Source: Chitinophaga sp. GbtcB8 (GTDB lineage Bacteria; Bacteroidota; Bacteroidia; Chitinophagales; Chitinophagaceae). From it: a stretch of DNA of 64,000 nt. Positions 1 to 9,609 of the stretch are shown in pieces. A program made the position numbers and the translations under genes. The stretch spans positions 56,680 to 120,679 of the forward strand of contig NZ_JAGXJN010000024.1 in NCBI RefSeq assembly GCF_019091455.1, in the 5' to 3' direction. Positions within the stretch are counted from its first letter, which is position 1; every line of letters starts with the position of its first letter. A model generated the notes under the pieces. That model had not been told where the DNA came from. It was given only the letters and a program-made list of their open reading frames with translations, and ran no database searches.

Positions 1-2370
1 GCTCAATGCAGCCGTATAGCTATATAAATCAATATTACTTCCTTTTTGCAGGGAATACCTGGCGCCGTTATAATTTATTCCTGTACGGAATGCAAGGTCC
101 AGCAGCCGTTCATAATTATAATTAAAGCTAATGTGCTGACTAACATACAGGTTTTTCACATCACCCGGTTGGTCATTGGTGTAATTGATATCCCTGTTAA
201 AGGCAATCATTGTATTAGTGTTAATGTCCGTATGAATCTTCTTTAACCGAAAAGCATTGGTTATATTAACACCCAGGTTATAAACACCGTTAGCATTCAA
301 CGGCTGGCTTACCTGCCTGCCGAGGGAGTCCAGCCGGCTGGCTGTTATAATCTTATTTGTAAATAATACAGCACTTGCATTAAAGTTCATTCCCTGGAAA
401 GTACCCGGGTTAAATGTATTATAACCAACATTGAAACTATGCATAACCGTTGGCTTCAGATCCGGGTTACCTAATTGAATGTACAGCGGATTGTTATTAT
501 TCGGCACAGGCTGTAGTAAGTTAACATCAGGTGGCTGAGTGCTGCCGTTATATTGCAACCGCAGGCGGTGGTTGCTGCTGAAAGCATAATTAAAAACGGC
601 TACCGGGAAAAAGCTGTTCGTATTTTTCCAGAGCTTGTTATGTCCACTAATGTTATTGTTATAGAGATTACTTAATTGCATCAGCACCCCGATGCTGTAA
701 TCATATTTTGCTTTCTGCGTACGAAAACTAAGACTACTATGCTGCAGCACAAAAGTATTCTTAAAAGAATTACTCAAACTATCATTAGGACGGTCATAAG
801 CCCCCTTGGCTGCGTTGTAATCATATGCAAGCTTATCAGCGGAGGTCATACTACGATTATAGGTATAAACTGCATCCAGAAAATGATCTTTATAGAGCGG
901 CTCTGTATAAGTAAAATTGAATGAAATTACCTGGTTCCGGTTATTAATATCATTCCGCTGATTTATAGTATCCCGGAACATTTCCCCATCCGGCTGCATA
1001 AACAGGTCATTGGAGCTATTAAATTGCTGCTGTTTGTTAGTGTTAAAACTTGCCTGAATATTGGTGCTAAATGTACGCCCTGTCCTTTTAAATCTTTTTC
1101 CGAAAAAGAGGTTCGTAGTTATATTAGGTGAGGCGCTTGTATTCTCATTATATATATTTCCGCTATTGATTAGCTGTTTCTGGCCGCTTAATGATTCGAA
1201 TACATTCTCCTGGGAATCATTATTTTTTACATAGTTTGCATTAATACTGGCAATCACGGTATGCAGGGTATCGGGCCTATACTCCACACGCAGGTCTGAT
1301 GTATGGCTGGAACCATTACTAAGAGAATGCGTTTGTTGGTTATAATAATAAGTAGTATCCGGTAATAAATTTTGTCTTGTGCTAATCCGCTCATTATCTG
1401 TATGCATATCGTTCATATAATAGCTGCCACTGAGCTTTAAAGCGCTACCTATAACTGTGCTATAATTAGCTCCCGCATTCCAAATGCGTGTAATGCCATT
1501 TCCACCTATCTGCATGCCATTTTCCTGTGAGCCATTTACATTATTACCACCGCCTAGGAAAGACAGCTGTTGATCGCCAAAGCGGTTTAAATTCCCATTT
1601 AATGCAAAACGTTCGTCTGTTCCATACCCTCCCATAGCACGGCCCAGGAAGCTGTTTTTCTTTTCTTCTTTTATGGTGATATTCACTGTTTTTTCTGTTT
1701 TGCCATCAGCGGCCCCGCTAAACTGCGCCTGATCGGATTTCCTATCCACCAGCTGTATCTTATCTATCATATCTGCAGGCAGATTTCTTGTTGCTAACTT
1801 CGGATCATCTCCAAAAAAAGGCTTTCCATCCACCAATATCCTTTTCACTGTTTCTCCATTTACTTTTATGGTACCATCAGGAGTGATCTCTACCCCTGGC
1901 AACTTCTTCAACAGCTCCTCCATCTCTGCATTCTCCCGCGTTTTATAATAATCCGCATTAAATTCCAGTGTATCTTTTTTTACAACCATAGGCATACGCA
2001 CTTCTACTATTTCCACCATCCCCAGCGTAACCCCTGTTTTTTGCAAAGCAATACTGCCCAGCTGCATTAAAGTATCCGCAGGAATGGTAACCGATTTTAA
2101 CTGCTGCTGGTATCCGAGGTAGGTAATGTACAACCGGTAGTCACCAGGTTGTACCTCATCCAGCGCGAAGGCACCATTCTTATCCGTAAACCCGGATGCA
2201 GCCCGCGAAGAATCCTTTGCATACAACAATGCCACCGTAGCATCCGCCAATGGTTGTTGGGTTTCTTTATCTATGATACGTCCTTTTACCCGGACATGTG
2301 AAATTGCCTGGGGCCATGCGTGGAGGGAACACAGGGCAACAAAAAGTACGATGAGGAGGATTTTACTCAT
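1..2370 (-). CDS. Outer membrane beta-barrel / TonB-receptor-like protein, C-terminus off window
   Basis: About 790 residues are open from an ATG at 2370 to the left edge, so the C-terminal strands are missing. The order is a signal peptide (about residues 1-22), a CarboxypepD_reg-like domain (about 25-110, VKGRIIDKETQQPLADATV), a plug-like region with the motif VDGKPFFGDDPKLATRNLP, and a long barrel rich in alternating aromatic and polar strands. This matches the Bacteroidota outer membrane beta-barrel family related to SusC/TonB receptors. The substrate cannot be told, and no SusD partner is visible in the window. It likely sits in the outer membrane. It is transcribed away from the MauE-like gene, and the 243 bases between the two starts must hold both promoters. 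Confidence 0.9.
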   Translation of the reverse strand, partial: MSKILLIVLFVALCSLHAWPQAISHVRVKGRIIDKETQQPLADATVALLYAKDSSRAASGFTDKNGAFALDEVQPGDYRLYITYLGYQQQLKSVTIPADTLMQLGSIALQKTGVTLGMVEIVEVRMPMVVKKDTLEFNADYYKTRENAEMEELLKKLPGVEITPDGTIKVNGETVKRILVDGKPFFGDDPKLATRNLPADMIDKIQLVDRKSDQAQFSGAADGKTEKTVNITIKEEKKNSFLGRAMGGYGTDERFALNGNLNRFGDQQLSFLGGGNNVNGSQENGMQIGGNGITRIWNAGANYSTVIGSALKLSGSYYMNDMHTDNERISTRQNLLPDTTYYYNQQTHSLSNGSSHTSDLRVEYRPDTLHTVIASINANYVKNNDSQENVFESLSGQKQLINSGNIYNENTSASPNITTNLFFGKRFKRTGRTFSTNIQASFNTNKQQQFNSSNDLFMQPDGEMFRDTINQRNDINNRNQVISFNFTYTEPLYKDHFLDAVYTYNRSMTSADKLAYDYNAAKGAYDRPNDSLSNSFKNTFVLQHSSLSFRTQKAKYDYSIGVLMQLSNLYNNNISGHNKLWKNTNSFFPVAVFNYAFSSNHRLRLQYNGSTQPPDVNLLQPVPNNNNPLYIQLGNPDLKPTVMHSFNVGYNTFNPGTFQGMNFNASAVLFTNKIITASRLDSLGRQVSQPLNANGVYNLGVNITNAFRLKKIHTDINTNTMIAFNRDINYTNDQPGDVKNLYVSQHISFNYNYERLLDLAFRTGINYNGARYSLQKGSNIDLYSYTAALS

Positions 2371-2613
2371 CAGGGTTATTATAAGAGGTCCTTTAATGGT
2401 TCCCGCATACATACGGGGTTATTCTTTAGCCGGCGCTGTAATTTAAGAAGTAAAAAGTAATAATAAGAGAGGAACGATAAGAATTTACACCTGCAATTTT
2501 ACTGCAGCAAGATTATTTATATTATGGGGAAAGCAGCTTATCGTGGCCTAAATTGCTACTCTAAAAGATCCGAATTGACTACGGTAATTTTTAAGGCTTC
2601 CTTATATTCGATT

Positions 2614-3069
2614 ATGCTCAAAAGAACCATTCCTTCCATTGTTGCACTGCTCCTGGTAGTGCTATTCTTATACACCGGTATAAGTAAACTGATGGAGTAC
2701 ACCATCTTCAGAGAACAAATTGGCGCCTCCCCTATTTTACATCCCATTGCCCCATTTATTGCCTGGGCAATACCACTGGCAGAGTTTGCAGTAGCCGTTC
2801 TGCTATTTATCCCAGCATGGCGGTTATGGGGATTATATGCCTCTTTTATACTAATGCTGGCATTTACAGGTTATGTAATTACGATTGTAAGCTTCAGTAA
2901 AGAGCTGCCCTGTAGTTGTGGCGGTGTATTACAGGAAATGAGCTGGGGCCAGCATATTGTCTTCAATAGTATCATGACTGTTTTAGCATTGACAGGCGCC
3001 ATCCTGGAGAAAAAACGTTCCAAAGAACAAGACTTAAACAATACCACTCACAACATTGCATCTATGTGA
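2614..3069 (+). CDS. MauE/DoxX-family redox-associated membrane protein
   Basis: A 151-residue inner-membrane protein with about four hydrophobic segments. The Cys motif PCSCGG near residue 101 is typical of the MauE-like branch of the DoxX superfamily, which supports disulfide or redox chemistry in the envelope. An upstream in-frame ATG at 2524 would add 30 residues with no hydrophobic or conserved character. I prefer the ATG at 2614, which places the first transmembrane helix right after MLKRTIPS. In Bacteroidota such genes often sit beside small secreted peptides or redox proteins; here only non-coding or decayed sequence follows. The physiological partner is unknown. Confidence 0.8.
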   Translation: MLKRTIPSIVALLLVVLFLYTGISKLMEYTIFREQIGASPILHPIAPFIAWAIPLAEFAVAVLLFIPAWRLWGLYASFILMLAFTGYVITIVSFSKELPCSCGGVLQEMSWGQHIVFNSIMTVLALTGAILEKKRSKEQDLNNTTHNIASM

Positions 3070-3682
3070 CACTTTTATATTCTTCACTGGCTAATACGTT
3101 CAAGTATCATAACGCTATAATACCGCAGTCCCATTTTAATTTGCAATAGGTTAATCCACCACCAATAGACCTGTAGTTATTCTCATTAAAACTGTTGAGG
3201 CCCCAGCTATTCCTACACCAACAAGCAATAGTCCTCAATGACTATTCATTATGAGAGAAAATGTCAATTTGATCCTCAAAATAAACTCACCTTCACAGCC
3301 GGCTACCATTCTACAAAGGCTTAAACATCATATTGCTACCTGGGCAAACGTAGAATATCAGAAATATAGTTTTGGAATTATTTAACCAAATGCTCTTGTA
3401 TAAGCTGTTCCACATTTACCTACTTCACTTCCGTATGAAAAAAGCACTTATGCAGTTATACCCAGGGTCAATAGGTCTATTTTGCCCCAAAGTATGATAT
3501 TGACCAGGGTACTTTAGAAACTAACGTTCAAACTGTTTTTAAGAAGCGTTTACCAGGAAACGTGCATTAAAAAAATCTGAGATGCTCCCCCCCTTGCTAA
3601 TTCCTGCCTACCCTTTATCAAAACAATGCTACCATTTTTCCCGATCCCTCACTATTTTGCACCCCATTAAACTTCCGCATGC
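3070..3682. other. 613-base spacer without a convincing gene
   Basis: The sequence is AT-rich. A 44-codon plus-strand frame (3251-3385) and a 43-codon minus-strand frame from a TTG (3107-3238) are open, and neither has a clear start signal. The minus frame reads ...CWCRNSWGLN... and ends ...WDCGIIAL. The NSWG and CGI words loosely recall the end of papain-like proteases, but this is too short to call. It may be decayed coding sequence or a regulatory leader for the GH97 gene. Confidence 0.4.
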
Positions 3683-5647
3683 ATGAATAAACTCCTTCCA
3701 GGCATCTGCCTGCTATTAGCACCCGTCATCAGCCGCGCTACCGATTACGACCTCACCTCGCCGGATAAGAAGATAGCCGTTAAGGTACAGGTTACCAATA
3801 CCCTGCAATGGTCTGTAACGTATAATAATGAAACCCTGCTGCTGCCCAGCACCATTAGTATGGAGCTGGCCAATGGCCCGGTACTGGGACAAACGCCCGT
3901 GCTGAAAAAACAGCAGCGCAATACGGTAAATAGCGTGATAGACGCTGTAGTACCTGTAAAACAGGCGCACATACCGGAACAGTATAATGAGCTGCGCCTG
4001 AACTTTAAAGGCAATTATACCGTATGTTTCCGCGCCTATAACGATGGCGTGGCTTACCGTTTTGAAACGGCCCTGGGAAAGGAGATCACCGTAAAAAATG
4101 AGCCGATCCAATACCAGCTGCCGGAAAACGACAGAAGCTGGTGGCCAATTGATGGCCATGTGTCCCCCACCTTCCAGAGCCATTATGAATATGGATTTAA
4201 AGATACCAGCATAGCCCAGATCTCCGATAAGCTGTATGCCGGCCTGCCCATTTACCTGAGCACTACCAAAGGCACTAAGGTGATGATCACGGAAGCCGAC
4301 CTGCACGACTATCCCAACCAGTTCCTGTTCGGTACCAACGGCAATGCGCTGAAAGCACAATTTCCGCCGGTGATCCTGAAAGAAGAGCTGCATGGCGACC
4401 GGAGTACCAAAATCCTGCAGAACGCTGATTACATTGTAAAAACCAGCGGTACCCGCAGCTTTCCCTGGCGCACGCTGATTATTAGCCCGGATGATAAAGG
4501 CCTGCTGGAAAATGAGCTGGTGTACAAGCTTTCCACGCCCAATGTTCTGCAAAATACCAGCTGGATAAAACCCGGCAAAGTATCCTGGGACTGGTGGAAT
4601 GCCAACAACATTTACAACGTGGATTTCCGGGCCGGCATTAACACCGCTACCTATAAATACTATGTGGATTTTGCCGCTAAATACGGCCTGGAATATATTA
4701 TACTGGATGAAGGCTGGACCCGCACCACGCTGGACATCCTCCACTCCACCCCGCAGCTGGATATGCCTGAGCTGCTCAGCTATGCCAAAAGCAAGAATGT
4801 AGGCATTATACTCTGGGTGCTATGGAATGCCCTTGATGAGCATATGACCGAGGCACTGGACCTCTACGCCTCCTGGGGGGTTAAAGGCATTAAAGTAGAC
4901 TTTATGCAGCGCGGTGACCAATGGATGGTGAACTTTTATGAACGTACAGCACAGGAATGTGCCAAACGGCAAATGCTGGTGGACTTTCATGGCGCCTACA
5001 AACCATCTGGCCTGAACCGCAAATACCCTAACGTAATCAACTACGAAGGCGTGAAAGGACTGGAGAACAGCAAAGGCGGTGATGAAATAACACCCGGCCA
5101 TGATGTAACCCTGCCCTTTACCCGTATGGTGGCCGGCCCGATAGATTATACGCCCGGCGCCATGATCAATGCCAATAAGGACAACTTTCGCCATGTATTT
5201 TCTGAACCCATGAGCCAGGGCACCCGCTGCCACCAGGCTGCTATGTACGTGGTGTATGACGCTCCGTTGCAGATGCTGTGCGACAATCCTTCCAACTACC
5301 TGAAGGAGCCGGAATACACGCAATTCATTGCGCAGGTGCCCACCACCTGGGACACTACCATAGCCCTCCAGGGTAAGGCTGGTGAATATGTGGCCATTGC
5401 CCGTAAAAAGGGCGATACCTGGTACATTGGCGCCATGACCAACTGGGATGCCCGCAAGCTGGACCTGGATCTTAGTTTCCTGGGCAGTGGCAGCTACCAG
5501 CTGGAAGCCGTTCAGGACGGCATAAATGCCGACGAACATGCTGCTGACTACCGGTTCCATAAACAAACCGTAACTTCCGCCGATAAGCTAACCGTGCAAA
5601 TGAGCAAAGGCGGGGGATGGCTAGGAACGCTGAAGGCCGAACGCTAA
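3683..5647 (+). CDS. Glycoside hydrolase family 97 protein
   Basis: 654 residues with an N-terminal signal peptide, a beta-sandwich (about 20-280), a TIM barrel (about 285-560) and a C-terminal beta domain; this is the usual GH97 layout and length. Diagnostic stretches are VSWDWWN, YIILDEGW, GIKVDFMQRGDQW and INYEGVKGLE. Known GH97 members are periplasmic alpha-glucosidases (inverting, SusB type) or alpha-galactosidases (retaining, using an Asp nucleophile). The Asp in KVDF (D406) and the Glu in NYEG (E455) occupy places expected for the retaining nucleophile and acid/base, so I lean towards a retaining alpha-galactosidase-like activity. This is an inference. The enzyme is calcium-dependent in characterised members. 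It may act with the following lipoprotein, but 109 bases of repeat-like spacer separate them. Confidence 0.92.
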   Translation: MNKLLPGICLLLAPVISRATDYDLTSPDKKIAVKVQVTNTLQWSVTYNNETLLLPSTISMELANGPVLGQTPVLKKQQRNTVNSVIDAVVPVKQAHIPEQYNELRLNFKGNYTVCFRAYNDGVAYRFETALGKEITVKNEPIQYQLPENDRSWWPIDGHVSPTFQSHYEYGFKDTSIAQISDKLYAGLPIYLSTTKGTKVMITEADLHDYPNQFLFGTNGNALKAQFPPVILKEELHGDRSTKILQNADYIVKTSGTRSFPWRTLIISPDDKGLLENELVYKLSTPNVLQNTSWIKPGKVSWDWWNANNIYNVDFRAGINTATYKYYVDFAAKYGLEYIILDEGWTRTTLDILHSTPQLDMPELLSYAKSKNVGIILWVLWNALDEHMTEALDLYASWGVKGIKVDFMQRGDQWMVNFYERTAQECAKRQMLVDFHGAYKPSGLNRKYPNVINYEGVKGLENSKGGDEITPGHDVTLPFTRMVAGPIDYTPGAMINANKDNFRHVFSEPMSQGTRCHQAAMYVVYDAPLQMLCDNPSNYLKEPEYTQFIAQVPTTWDTTIALQGKAGEYVAIARKKGDTWYIGAMTNWDARKLDLDLSFLGSGSYQLEAVQDGINADEHAADYRFHKQTVTSADKLTVQMSKGGGWLGTLKAER

Positions 5648-5756
5648 ACGCGAAACGCTAAAGCTCACAAACAAATCGTCATACAAAACGTTTAATGCCT
5701 AACGACAACAACACAACGCAATCAGCGTTAAGCATTCAGCATTAAGCCTAAAACAC
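5648..5756. repeat. Reiterated-word spacer with inverted arms
   Basis: The left part repeats aacgctaaacgc / gaaacgctaaagc. The right part carries the complementary words gcgttaagcattcagcattaag. The spacer can fold on itself and belongs to the class of word-repeat spacers seen many times in this window. It lies between the GH97 and DUF885 genes, which run in the same direction. Confidence 0.5.
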
Positions 5757-7517
5757 ATGTACAAACACCTGATCTATTCCCTGTCCCTGGCCGGCCTGCT
5801 GGCGGCCTGTAACCAGGGACAAAAAGAGCCCGGCGCAGGCGATAGTAATAAAGACACTACGCAAAGCGCTGCCTTTCGCCAGTATGAGGATCATTTCATT
5901 GAGGCCCTATGGAAAATATCGCCCGACTGGGCTACCGGTGTAGGTTATCACAAATACGACAGTGTGCTGGTGATACCGGATGCGGCCTCCCAGCAAAATG
6001 AGCTGGCCTTTTTACATCAACAACAGGATTCCCTGCAAACCTACGATACCAGTAAGCTAAGCAGCGCGCTGCTGATAGACTATTACCTGATCCGCAATCA
6101 GCTGGCACAGCGTAAATGGGACCTTACAACGGCTAAAACACAGGAATGGGATCCCTCCAATTATAATGTGAGCAACACTTTTGCTACCATACTCAATGAA
6201 ACTTACGCACCGCTGGATACCCGCCTGCGCAGCTTTTACAGCCGCTTAAACAATGTACCGGCTTACTATGCCGCGGCTAAACAACAGATCAAAGACCCGG
6301 TACCGGAGCTTACCGGCCTGGCGCAGGACCAGAACCTGGGCGGCCTTTCCATCTTTGAAAAAGATCTGGCCGATTCCCTGCAAAAAAGCGGTTTGGCTGC
6401 CGATGAAAAAAAGCAGCTGTTAGCACGCGCAAAAACAGCCGCTGCTGCTATGAAGGATTTTGCCGCCTGGCTGAAAGCCCTGAAAGTAGAGCATCCGCGC
6501 AGTTTTCGTTTAGGGAAAGATCTGTACGAGAATAAATTCAAATTCAACATACAATCCATGTACAGCGCTGAGCAGATCTATGATTCTGCTATGGTGCGCA
6601 AAGCCTGGGTGCATGGTGAAATGGCCCGCATTAGCCGGCAGCTGTGGCCCAAATATTTCGGTAATGCGCCAGTGCCAACAGATTCCCTGGTGCTGATAAA
6701 ACGCATGATAGATACACTTTCCATACAGCATGCAAAACCGGCGGAATTTCAGCAGTCTATTGAAAAGCAGCTGCCCACGCTTACAGCTTTCATCAAGGAA
6801 AAGGACTTGCTGTACATGGACCCCAGCAAACCGCTGAAAGTCCGTAAAGAGCCCGGTTATATGGCTGGCGTGGCCGGCGCCTCCATCAGCGCACCCGGTC
6901 CCTATGATAAGGGCGGCAACACCTATTATAATGTAGGCAGCCTGGAAGGATGGCCTGCACCCAAAGCAGAAAGCTTTTTGCGGGAATACAACCAGTATAT
7001 TCTCCAGATCCTGAACATACATGAAGCCATTCCCGGCCATTACACGCAGCTGGTACATGCCAACAAATCCCCCAGCCTGATTAAATCATTATTGTCTAAC
7101 GGCGCTATGATAGAAGGATGGGCAGTGTATACCGAACAGATGATGCTGGAAAATGGCTATGGTAACAACGCGCCTGAAATGTGGCTGATGTGGTATAAAT
7201 GGATCCTGCGCACCGTTTGCAACACCATATTGGATTACAGCGTGCATGTAAAAGATATGAGTAAGGAAGGTGCCATACAGCTGCTTACCCAACAAGCCTT
7301 TCAGCAGCAGGCAGAAGCAGAGGGTAAATGGAAACGGGTGAGCGTAACCAGCGTACAGCTGACCAGCTATTACACCGGCTTTAAAGAGATCATTGACCTG
7401 CGCCATGCTTACCAGGAAAAACTGGGCAGCAAATTTAACCTGAAGGAGTTTAATGAAAAGTTCCTGAGTTATGGTAATGCACCGGTGAAGTATATACGCC
7501 AGCTGATGCTGGATTAA
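5757..7517 (+). CDS. DUF885 family lipoprotein, putative zinc peptidase
   Basis: 586 residues. The N-terminus has a lipobox (AGLLAAC, lipidated Cys about residue 18), so the protein is predicted to be membrane-anchored outside the cytoplasm. The body matches the DUF885 family, whose hallmark is HExxPGH; here HEAIPGHY spans about 422-428, and GWAVYTEQMM follows with a likely third ligand. The fold is related to M32/M3-like metallopeptidases, so peptide-bond hydrolysis is plausible, but substrates of this family are poorly known. The length is normal for the family. A strong terminator follows immediately. The ATG at 5757 gives a clean signal sequence. Confidence 0.88.
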   Translation: MYKHLIYSLSLAGLLAACNQGQKEPGAGDSNKDTTQSAAFRQYEDHFIEALWKISPDWATGVGYHKYDSVLVIPDAASQQNELAFLHQQQDSLQTYDTSKLSSALLIDYYLIRNQLAQRKWDLTTAKTQEWDPSNYNVSNTFATILNETYAPLDTRLRSFYSRLNNVPAYYAAAKQQIKDPVPELTGLAQDQNLGGLSIFEKDLADSLQKSGLAADEKKQLLARAKTAAAAMKDFAAWLKALKVEHPRSFRLGKDLYENKFKFNIQSMYSAEQIYDSAMVRKAWVHGEMARISRQLWPKYFGNAPVPTDSLVLIKRMIDTLSIQHAKPAEFQQSIEKQLPTLTAFIKEKDLLYMDPSKPLKVRKEPGYMAGVAGASISAPGPYDKGGNTYYNVGSLEGWPAPKAESFLREYNQYILQILNIHEAIPGHYTQLVHANKSPSLIKSLLSNGAMIEGWAVYTEQMMLENGYGNNAPEMWLMWYKWILRTVCNTILDYSVHVKDMSKEGAIQLLTQQAFQQQAEAEGKWKRVSVTSVQLTSYYTGFKEIIDLRHAYQEKLGSKFNLKEFNEKFLSYGNAPVKYIRQLMLD

Positions 7518-7534
7518 TCACTTAAACGAATATA

Positions 7535-7577
7535 AAAAAGGGGAATGCAGCCGTATAAATTGCATTCCCCTTTTTAT
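7535..7577 (+). terminator. Intrinsic terminator after the DUF885 gene
   Basis: A perfect 15-bp stem (7535-7549 with 7561-7575) encloses an 11-nt loop and ends in a T run. The core ggggaatgca/tgcattcccc is closely related to the hairpin at 33815-33861. Confidence 0.9.
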
Positions 7578-7637
7578 ATGCCGGCCTTATCTGTGGCCCT
7601 TCACCTTGGTACCGTATTTGTATTACCAGGGGAAACG

Positions 7638-7805
7638 ATGAGTATGAAACGGCATAATATTTTTTCACTGCTGCTTTTTGCACCGCTTATTATAGCCAGT
7701 TGTGCAACGCCGCCTAAACCACCTCGTCCGCCAAGGCCTCCGCATCCACCGCATGGTATGATACAACCAGCACCGGTTACTCCTGTTTCTTCGTGGTGGG
7801 TTTAG
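7638..7805 (+). CDS. Small proline-rich lipoprotein
   Basis: A 55-residue product starting at the ATG at 7638 has a positively charged start (MSMKRHN), a hydrophobic stretch and a lipobox (LIIASC), followed by a PPKPPRPPRPPHPPH repeat. An in-frame upstream start at 7545 would lie inside the preceding terminator and is rejected. The 3' end overlaps the convergent DUF1080 gene by 29 bases. The signal peptide plus lipobox makes translation likely. The function is unknown; Pro-rich small lipoproteins of this kind are frequent in Bacteroidota. Confidence 0.55.
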   Translation: MSMKRHNIFSLLLFAPLIIASCATPPKPPRPPRPPHPPHGMIQPAPVTPVSSWWV

Positions 7806-8643
7806 TGCTTTCCTGCAGCATATGTATCACCTGGTTCAGTTTTACCGGGTCGTTCATATAAGGCTCCAGGTCAAACACAGCTATCTTGCGGAAATCTGTA
7901 GGCGCGCTTTCGCCCTGTAAGGCGATGTATCCCTCTTTTAGCAGCTTTCCATCCTGTTTGACAGCAGGATCGTAATTGCTTACCTGGCCGCCGCCAATCT
8001 GGGGCTGTGTATAGGTAAGCACAGTATCGCCTTCCACAATATGTTTGATCACGGAATCGCGGAGCACCAGCGCTGATACCCTTACCCACTGCTCGCCATG
8101 ATAGGTTTTAGAGGTAGAGGTAATACAGTGATCGGTGATAAGCTTACCATTCATAACAACATTAGTACCGGGTGTACACAGGTTGCCTGTGCTGCGCGGA
8201 TCAGTACCATTACCGCCTAACAGCTGCACTTCTAAAGAAACAGGAAAATCCTGGTCCTTACCCATAGTGGCAGCTGCCTGGGAATGGATCATAGCGCCGT
8301 TATTCCGGATGGCCCATCCCGGCCCGCCCGGCACCTGCTGTTCCACAAAACGGTACTCCATCACCAACAGGTAAGCACTGAATTTCTTTTTATAAAAGAT
8401 ATGCCCGAACTGGTCATCGAAATTGCTGTAGCCATCATAACGCACTTTCAGTAATCCATTTTCTACCCGAAACGTTTTCCCGAAATTATCGTTCAGCTCA
8501 TGTTTGGCGATCTTAATATCCCAATCCTTTAAATCTTTGCCATTAAACAGCTGGATCCATTTACCAGGCAGCTTAGCAGCTTTTTGTTGTGCCTGACAGC
8601 CAAAGCCAAGAAGGATAAAAAGTGCGAGGAAGAGTTTTTGCAT
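7777..8643 (-). CDS. DUF1080 (3-keto-disaccharide hydrolase-like) lipoprotein
   Basis: 288 residues. The N-terminal MQKLFLALFILLGFGCQAQ is a lipoprotein signal. The body is a concanavalin-like beta-jellyroll of the DUF1080 / 3-keto-disaccharide hydrolase family, recognised by WIQLFNGKDLKDWDI near residue 30, FGHIFYKKKFSAYLLVMEYRF and the later GYIALQGESAPTDFRKI, which is the standard ending. Characterised relatives cleave 3-keto-glycosides made by partner oxidoreductases; no such oxidoreductase is in this window. The residues after about 265 form a Lys/Thr-rich tail. Confidence 0.88.
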   Translation of the reverse strand: MQKLFLALFILLGFGCQAQQKAAKLPGKWIQLFNGKDLKDWDIKIAKHELNDNFGKTFRVENGLLKVRYDGYSNFDDQFGHIFYKKKFSAYLLVMEYRFVEQQVPGGPGWAIRNNGAMIHSQAAATMGKDQDFPVSLEVQLLGGNGTDPRSTGNLCTPGTNVVMNGKLITDHCITSTSKTYHGEQWVRVSALVLRDSVIKHIVEGDTVLTYTQPQIGGGQVSNYDPAVKQDGKLLKEGYIALQGESAPTDFRKIAVFDLEPYMNDPVKLNQVIHMLQESTKPTTKKQE

Positions 8644-8966
8644 AAGTTAGTTAATTACGAATTATCAATTACGATTTACGAATTATCAATTACGATCCCG
8701 CGAAAAACGGGGAATACCGTTGAAATAATTATAAGTGATTGAATGCTCCACCTTCATTGCCTGCCCTGAAAACTGGCGGATTATAAGCACCCTTTAAATG
8801 TCATGGATACAACTAATCAATAAGTGGAATTTTCGCTTACAATATACTCATCCCCCTGGATATTTTCCAAAGGTTAGGGAATAATTATGACACAGCTAAG
8901 CGACATCCACACAGGCGGGCACAGTACGGGGTTGGACCTGCAAAGCACAAACTAAAATAACAGTAA
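8644..8966. repeat. Spacer with AATTACGAATT word repeat (8653-8696)
   Basis: The first 50 bases are built from the words aattacgaatt and atcaattacga repeated in tandem. They are nearly identical in content to the arms of the large inverted repeat at 23831-23930. The remainder (to 8966) shows no gene or clear terminator. Confidence 0.6.
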
Positions 8967-9356
8967 CTACATCTTGCCGGTATAGGTAGCAATGTACCAG
9001 TTGTTACCCCAGGCATCACGAATGGCGCTGCTGCGCTCACCATAAGGCTGATCCACCGGCTCCGCAGTAGCCGTGGCGCCGGCGGCAATGGCCTGCTCAT
9101 GGGTGGCATCTACATCCGGTACATACAGGTGAAAAGAAGTAGGCATGGACGGATACTCCGGGCGCGCTTCCGCAAACTCCAGGATAGCATCATCAATATA
9201 AATATGCGCATGCATGACCCGTCCTTCATCGTCTTTATACACCTGTTCACGATCGGCATTAAAAGCTGCTTTGAGGAAGATCACAAACTGCTCAGATTCT
9301 TTAACAGACAAATAGGTGGTCAGGGCACTGAAACCAGCAGGCTTATAAGTGGACAT
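8967..9356 (-). CDS. VOC family (glyoxalase/PhnB-like) protein
   Basis: 129 residues from the ATG at 9356. A longer in-frame start at 9506 adds 50 residues with no family resemblance and is rejected. The product has the beta-alpha-beta-beta-beta repeats of the vicinal oxygen chelate fold, with PSMPTSFHLYVPDVDATHEQAIAAG and the ending IRDAWGNNWYIATYTG typical of PhnB-like members. These are cytosolic homodimers of diverse, mostly unknown substrate. No neighbouring gene gives a functional hint. Confidence 0.85.
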   Translation of the reverse strand: MSTYKPAGFSALTTYLSVKESEQFVIFLKAAFNADREQVYKDDEGRVMHAHIYIDDAILEFAEARPEYPSMPTSFHLYVPDVDATHEQAIAAGATATAEPVDQPYGERSSAIRDAWGNNWYIATYTGKM

Positions 9357-9609
9357 AAAAAGCGGTTTTACTAAAGTTAACGAAACATCGGAAGAAGAAT
9401 GCGGGTAAAAAGATAGACGGCTACAGACATAGCTGACAGGAATATCCGGATGAAAATGGTTTGTATTTTTTTCTACACTGGGTATGATTAATTCCACAAC
9501 AGCCAACCGTTTTATCCATACAATTTATTGATATACAATCCTTTAAACCCACACCTCTAAAACAGCAAGGTTTTAGCTGTAAGGTATTCATAATCAAAAT
9601 GTTCTTACC

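Noticed and set aside
3107..3238. Possible papain-like protease remnant (NSWG, CGI words)
   Set aside because: Only 43 codons from a TTG; the match is two short words and could be chance.
3716..4744. Long minus-strand open frame inside the GH97 gene
   Set aside because: It is an antisense shadow of a gene with clear GH97 motifs; its translation is low in recognisable structure.
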